Assembly: GCA_963745975.1 (NCBI GenBank)
Contig: CAVUZJ010000006.1
Coordinates: 144,380-208,379, forward strand
Direction of reading: 5' to 3'
DNA length: 64,000 nucleotides
DNA from: JAKAWQ01 sp963745975
Lineage (GTDB): Bacteria > Pseudomonadota > Alphaproteobacteria > Acetobacterales > Acetobacteraceae
Position 1 is the first letter of the stretch; each line of letters opens with the position of its first letter. Under the pieces are notes generated by a model. That model searched no databases and was not told the origin of the DNA. It saw only the letters and a list, made by a program, of their open reading frames with translations. Shown here in pieces: positions 61,769 to 64,000 of the stretch. The translations under genes and the position numbers were made by a program.

Positions 61769-61996
61769 ATGCCGAATGAAAGCGCAGCGCAGCCGGCCGA
61801 ATTCCTGAGCACCGACGAGCTCGCCGAGCTGCTGACCGTCGACATCAAAACCGTGAAACGCTGGCGGGCGAGTGGCGAGGGTCCGCCATTCATCCAAATC
61901 GGCCGATCGCGGGTCATCTACTCTCGGGCCGACGTGGACGCTTGGCTGGCCGGGCGCCGCTACGCCCACCGCGCCGCCGAGGCAGCCGCCGCATAG
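61769..61996 (+). CDS. AlpA/excisionase-like helix-turn-helix protein
   Basis: 75-residue MerR-like winged-helix DNA-binding protein: EFLSTDELAELLTVDIKTVKRW, then FIQIGRSRVIYSRADVDAWL, the standard helix_turn_helix_17 pattern. Such proteins act as excisionases or activators (AlpA type) in integrative elements. The repeats upstream of the integrase are possible targets. Confidence 0.85.
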   Translation: MPNESAAQPAEFLSTDELAELLTVDIKTVKRWRASGEGPPFIQIGRSRVIYSRADVDAWLAGRRYAHRAAEAAAA

Positions 61997-62124
61997 CAAA
62001 CCGCGCTGCCTGGGAAAGCAGCGCGGCGCTGGAATTTCAGACGATCACTCTGGCCCGATCGTCCTACCAACTCCAGCGGCGGCGCGCAACCTCCCAAGGC
62101 AGCCAATGGCAGGAGATTTGCCAC

Positions 62125-62331
62125 ATGGCTACCGACGACTCGTTTTTGATGAAAATCCCGTCTGTCGAAATCCGCTGTCTCGACCGGCGCCTTTACGATC
62201 CTCCGGACCCGTACCTCCGCCGCGCGACCCGAGCCCCGCTTCCCGCAGCATCCCCAGCCCGGCCCGACGATCCGGACGTGGTCGACCTCGTGGGAGAGCG
62301 CGCGCGCCGCGCCCGGGACCCGCGGTCGTGA
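62125..62331 (+). CDS. Small hypothetical protein of integrative element
   Basis: 68-residue protein beginning MATDDSFLMKIPSVEIRCLD, with AGGAG nine bases before the ATG. It is Pro/Arg-rich with a DDPDVVDLVGERAR tail. It overlaps the next small gene by four bases (GTGA), which supports it being real. No function recognised. Confidence 0.6.
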   Translation: MATDDSFLMKIPSVEIRCLDRRLYDPPDPYLRRATRAPLPAASPARPDDPDVVDLVGERARRARDPRS

Positions 62332-62522
62332 GCGCCATCACTTCGGCGCCCACCGCGCCGTCTTCTGCCGAGGTCGCCGGCCTCGTCGCGAGACTACGCG
62401 CCGCGCTCAGCGGGCCGGATCTCCACCTCCTCGTCGAGGCCGTCACCGATCCGGATGCGGCATGGCAAATCGTCCGCTCGCTTGAGCCGCCAAAGCGCGG
62501 CACCCCGCGGGCACGGCCATGA
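62328..62522 (+). CDS. Small hypothetical protein of integrative element
   Basis: 64-residue protein starting with GTG (VSAITSAPTAPSSAEVAGLV), overlapping both neighbours by four bases. It predicts a short helical region (VAGLVARLRAALSGPDLHLL). Tight packing suggests one polycistronic message from here to the ATPase. No function recognised. Confidence 0.55.
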   Translation: MSAITSAPTAPSSAEVAGLVARLRAALSGPDLHLLVEAVTDPDAAWQIVRSLEPPKRGTPRARP

Positions 62523-63005
62523 CAGCGGACGCAGTTGCCGTCCTGCTCGATGACGACGAGGCGGACGAACGGAGGAAGCGGCAAGCCGAGCTACCGCCTC
62601 CGGACCTCGAGCCCATCGAGTTCTTCGCGCTCTGGTCGATGTTCCGCCTCGGCGTCAGGCCGCAGGGGCTCTTCATCAGCCTCGCGATCGGCATCGCCGT
62701 CGACGCCGGTTACACCGATTGCGACTGGCCGAGGTGGACCGACCAGGCGTGGGCAGTCGCCGAGGACCGCGCGGCCGAGTGTGCGGAGACCATCCGCCGG
62801 TTCACCCTCGGCTTGATGCGGGAGCGCGCCGCCGACGCGGTACCTCGCCGCCGCGCGGGCCGCAGAGCGGCGCTTCGGGATCCTCGGCGACCTCGCCGTC
62901 AAATCCGAGAAGACGCTCCTCCGCGAGCCAGCGATCGTCAGCATCACCCGCCGGCTCTATCGCGAGTGCATCGGACGCCGGGGATGGGGCCATGGTCGAG
63001 CGTAG
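62519..63005 (+). pseudogene. Hypothetical protein of integrative element, frameshifted
   Basis: The ATG at 62519 starts MTADAVAVLLDDDEADERRK and continues in frame as FFALWSMFRLGVRPQGLFIS up to about 62836. The coding pattern then moves to the +1 frame (RYLAAARAAERRFGILGDLA, LREPAIVSITRRLYRECIG) and ends at TAG 63003-63005. Removing one base near 62837 gives a 161-residue protein. It overlaps the ATPase start by 14 bp. No family recognised. Confidence 0.6.
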
Positions 63006-64000
63006 CCGGCTCCTGAGCACCGAGCAGCCGCCCCCGGTCGGGGTCGAAGCGCTCGCCGCGTGGCGCAAGACACCCGCGGAGCGCGAGACGGTCTTGCTCA
63101 ACGCACTCGACGCGCACGCCTGGGCCGAGCTCGAGATCGCCGCCGAGCCCTGTCTGCTCGGCCATCTGATCCAGAGCACCACCCGCGGCTTCCTTTGCGG
63201 CCAGACAGGCGTCGGCAAGAGCATGCTCTTGCACGGGATGGCTGGTGGCATGGCATCCGGCGAAGGCTTCCTCCACTGGCGATCCGATCGCGCCTCCCGC
63301 GTGCTCGTCGTCGACGGCGAGATGCCCAGCCTGCTGATCAAGCAGCGCCTCCACGACATGCTCCGCCGCGCCGCGCCGATCGAGCTGGGATGCTGACCCT
63401 CTACTCTCCCGACCGCGCCGAGGATTTCGCCGCGATGATGCCCGAGCTCGGCAAGCTCGAGCCACTCAATACGGACGCCGGACAGGAGTTCGTCGTCGCG
63501 CTGGTCGAGATGATCAAGCCCGACGTGGTGATTTTCGACAACGTCATGAGCCTCACGCCAGGCGTCCAGAAGGAGGAGGAGGCCTTCGCAGGGGCAATGC
63601 CTCTCGTCCGCTGGCTCTCGCAGCGCCGCATCGGGCAGGTGTGGGGCGACCACATGGGCCGCGCCGGCGGCCACCAATACGGGCCGACGACAAAGTCGTG
63701 GACATTCGACACCAACGGCATGCTCGACCCCCTGCTCGGCGAGAAGCGCGCCCCCCAGGAGCTCGCCTTCACTCTCAGCTTCGAGCCGCCCCACGGAAAG
63801 GCCCGCCGCCGCACGCCCGAGAACTGGCGCGACTTCGAGACCGTCATCATCCGCCTGAAAGACGATCGCTGGACCGGAGAGCCGGTCGACCCGCTCGCCG
63901 CCGCGCAGGCAGCCGACGTGCCGCCCTCCCGCGTTCCCTTCTACGACGCACTCGTCGCCGCAGTCGGAAAGAGCTCCCTCGGCGCGGGGCAGACCACCCT
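62992..64000 (+). pseudogene. AAA_25/RepA-like ATPase of integrative element, frameshifted, C-terminus beyond window
   Basis: The ATG at 62992 leads to LIQSTTRGFLCGQTGVGKSM (Walker A GQTGVGKS) and RVLVVDGEMPSLLIKQRLHD, then TGA at 63394. From the ATG at 63390 in the next frame the protein continues MLTLYSPDRAEDFAAMMPEL, with Walker B VVIFDNVMSL, and runs off the window. The join matches the continuous AAA_25 family, which includes RepA-type replicative helicases; one base appears lost near 63388-63390. Such proteins occur in satellite phages and integrative elements. The DHMGRAGG segment stands where relatives have a His-rich sensor. Confidence 0.75.

Noticed and set aside
1..64000. CRISPR array, rRNA genes or complete tRNA genes
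   Set aside because: No regularly spaced repeats, rRNA core sequences or full cloverleaf genes were noticed on reading; the only short tandem array is the 12-bp triplet at 44489.

Overview
The window is GC-rich chromosomal DNA (about two thirds G+C by eye) from an aerobic alphaproteobacterium. Protein flavour (SMP-30 lactonases, NDP-forming acyl-CoA synthetase, GntR/FCD regulators, the SufR-B-C-D-S-U-T-A order) fits Rhodospirillales or a near relative, but the genus cannot be read from the sequence. A perfect ParB-type parS site at 8526-8541 suggests this part of the replicon lies in the segregation (origin-proximal) domain.

Layout. 1-8446: a minus-strand sugar or sugar-acid uptake and oxidation operon (periplasmic binding protein, twin-cassette ATPase, a double permease in one polypeptide, SDR dehydrogenase, two SMP-30 lactonases, and a damaged BKACE start at the window edge), with a divergent GntR/FCD regulator and a perfect operator-like inverted repeat between them. 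8526: parS. 8580-13945: class I fumarase, PoxB-like TPP enzyme, FUSC-type exporter (minus). 14012-19805: five-gene oligopeptide-type ABC importer with a good sigma70-like promoter, followed by an AraC regulator, a haloacid-dehalogenase-type HAD protein and a DAO-type FAD oxidoreductase. 22556-23513: RES/Xre toxin-antitoxin module. 23633-29708: 1055-residue BNR/Asp-box propeller protein, a lone CoxL-like molybdenum enzyme, a Gre-domain protein. 29814-36972: a tightly coupled hydrogenase-4-like membrane complex (HyfB-C-E-F-G-I) headed by an XRE regulator; its large subunit lacks the NiFe cysteines, so it is an energy-converting hydrogenase-related (Ehr) complex and not a hydrogenase. 37030-41049: SDR, acyl-CoA dehydrogenase and NDP-forming acyl-CoA synthetase. 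41894-48593: oxalate module (OxlT transporter, two FCD regulators, formyl-CoA:oxalate CoA-transferase, oxalyl-CoA decarboxylase). 49733-56246: complete SUF iron-sulfur cluster operon. 56413-59290: Uma2 protein, Old Yellow Enzyme, GT9 glycosyltransferase. 59529 to the end: the left end of an integrative element inserted in a tRNA-Lys(UUU) gene (tRNA 3' fragment, integrase arm sites, integrase, AlpA-like HTH, small ORFs, AAA_25/RepA-like ATPase).

How the parts work together. The oxalate module gives uptake (OxlT), activation (Frc) and decarboxylation (Oxc) of oxalate to formate and CO2. The SUF operon supplies Fe-S clusters used by fumarase, the HyfI-like subunit and possibly the partners of the molybdenum enzyme. 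The first operon would import a sugar or polyol, oxidise it to a lactone and open the lactone.

Two cross-cutting observations. First, a 125-bp IS5-like MITE occurs twice (41185-41317 and 56243-56375), each time inserted at a CTAG that contains the TAG stop codon of the preceding gene, in the same orientation relative to that gene. Second, at least six genes (acyl-CoA synthetase, second oxalate GntR, sufT, integrase, an element ORF and the element ATPase) are each broken by a single-base frameshift with both halves otherwise intact. That pattern fits residual indel errors in the assembly at least as well as real decay. All functions are predictions from sequence pattern; no database search was possible.
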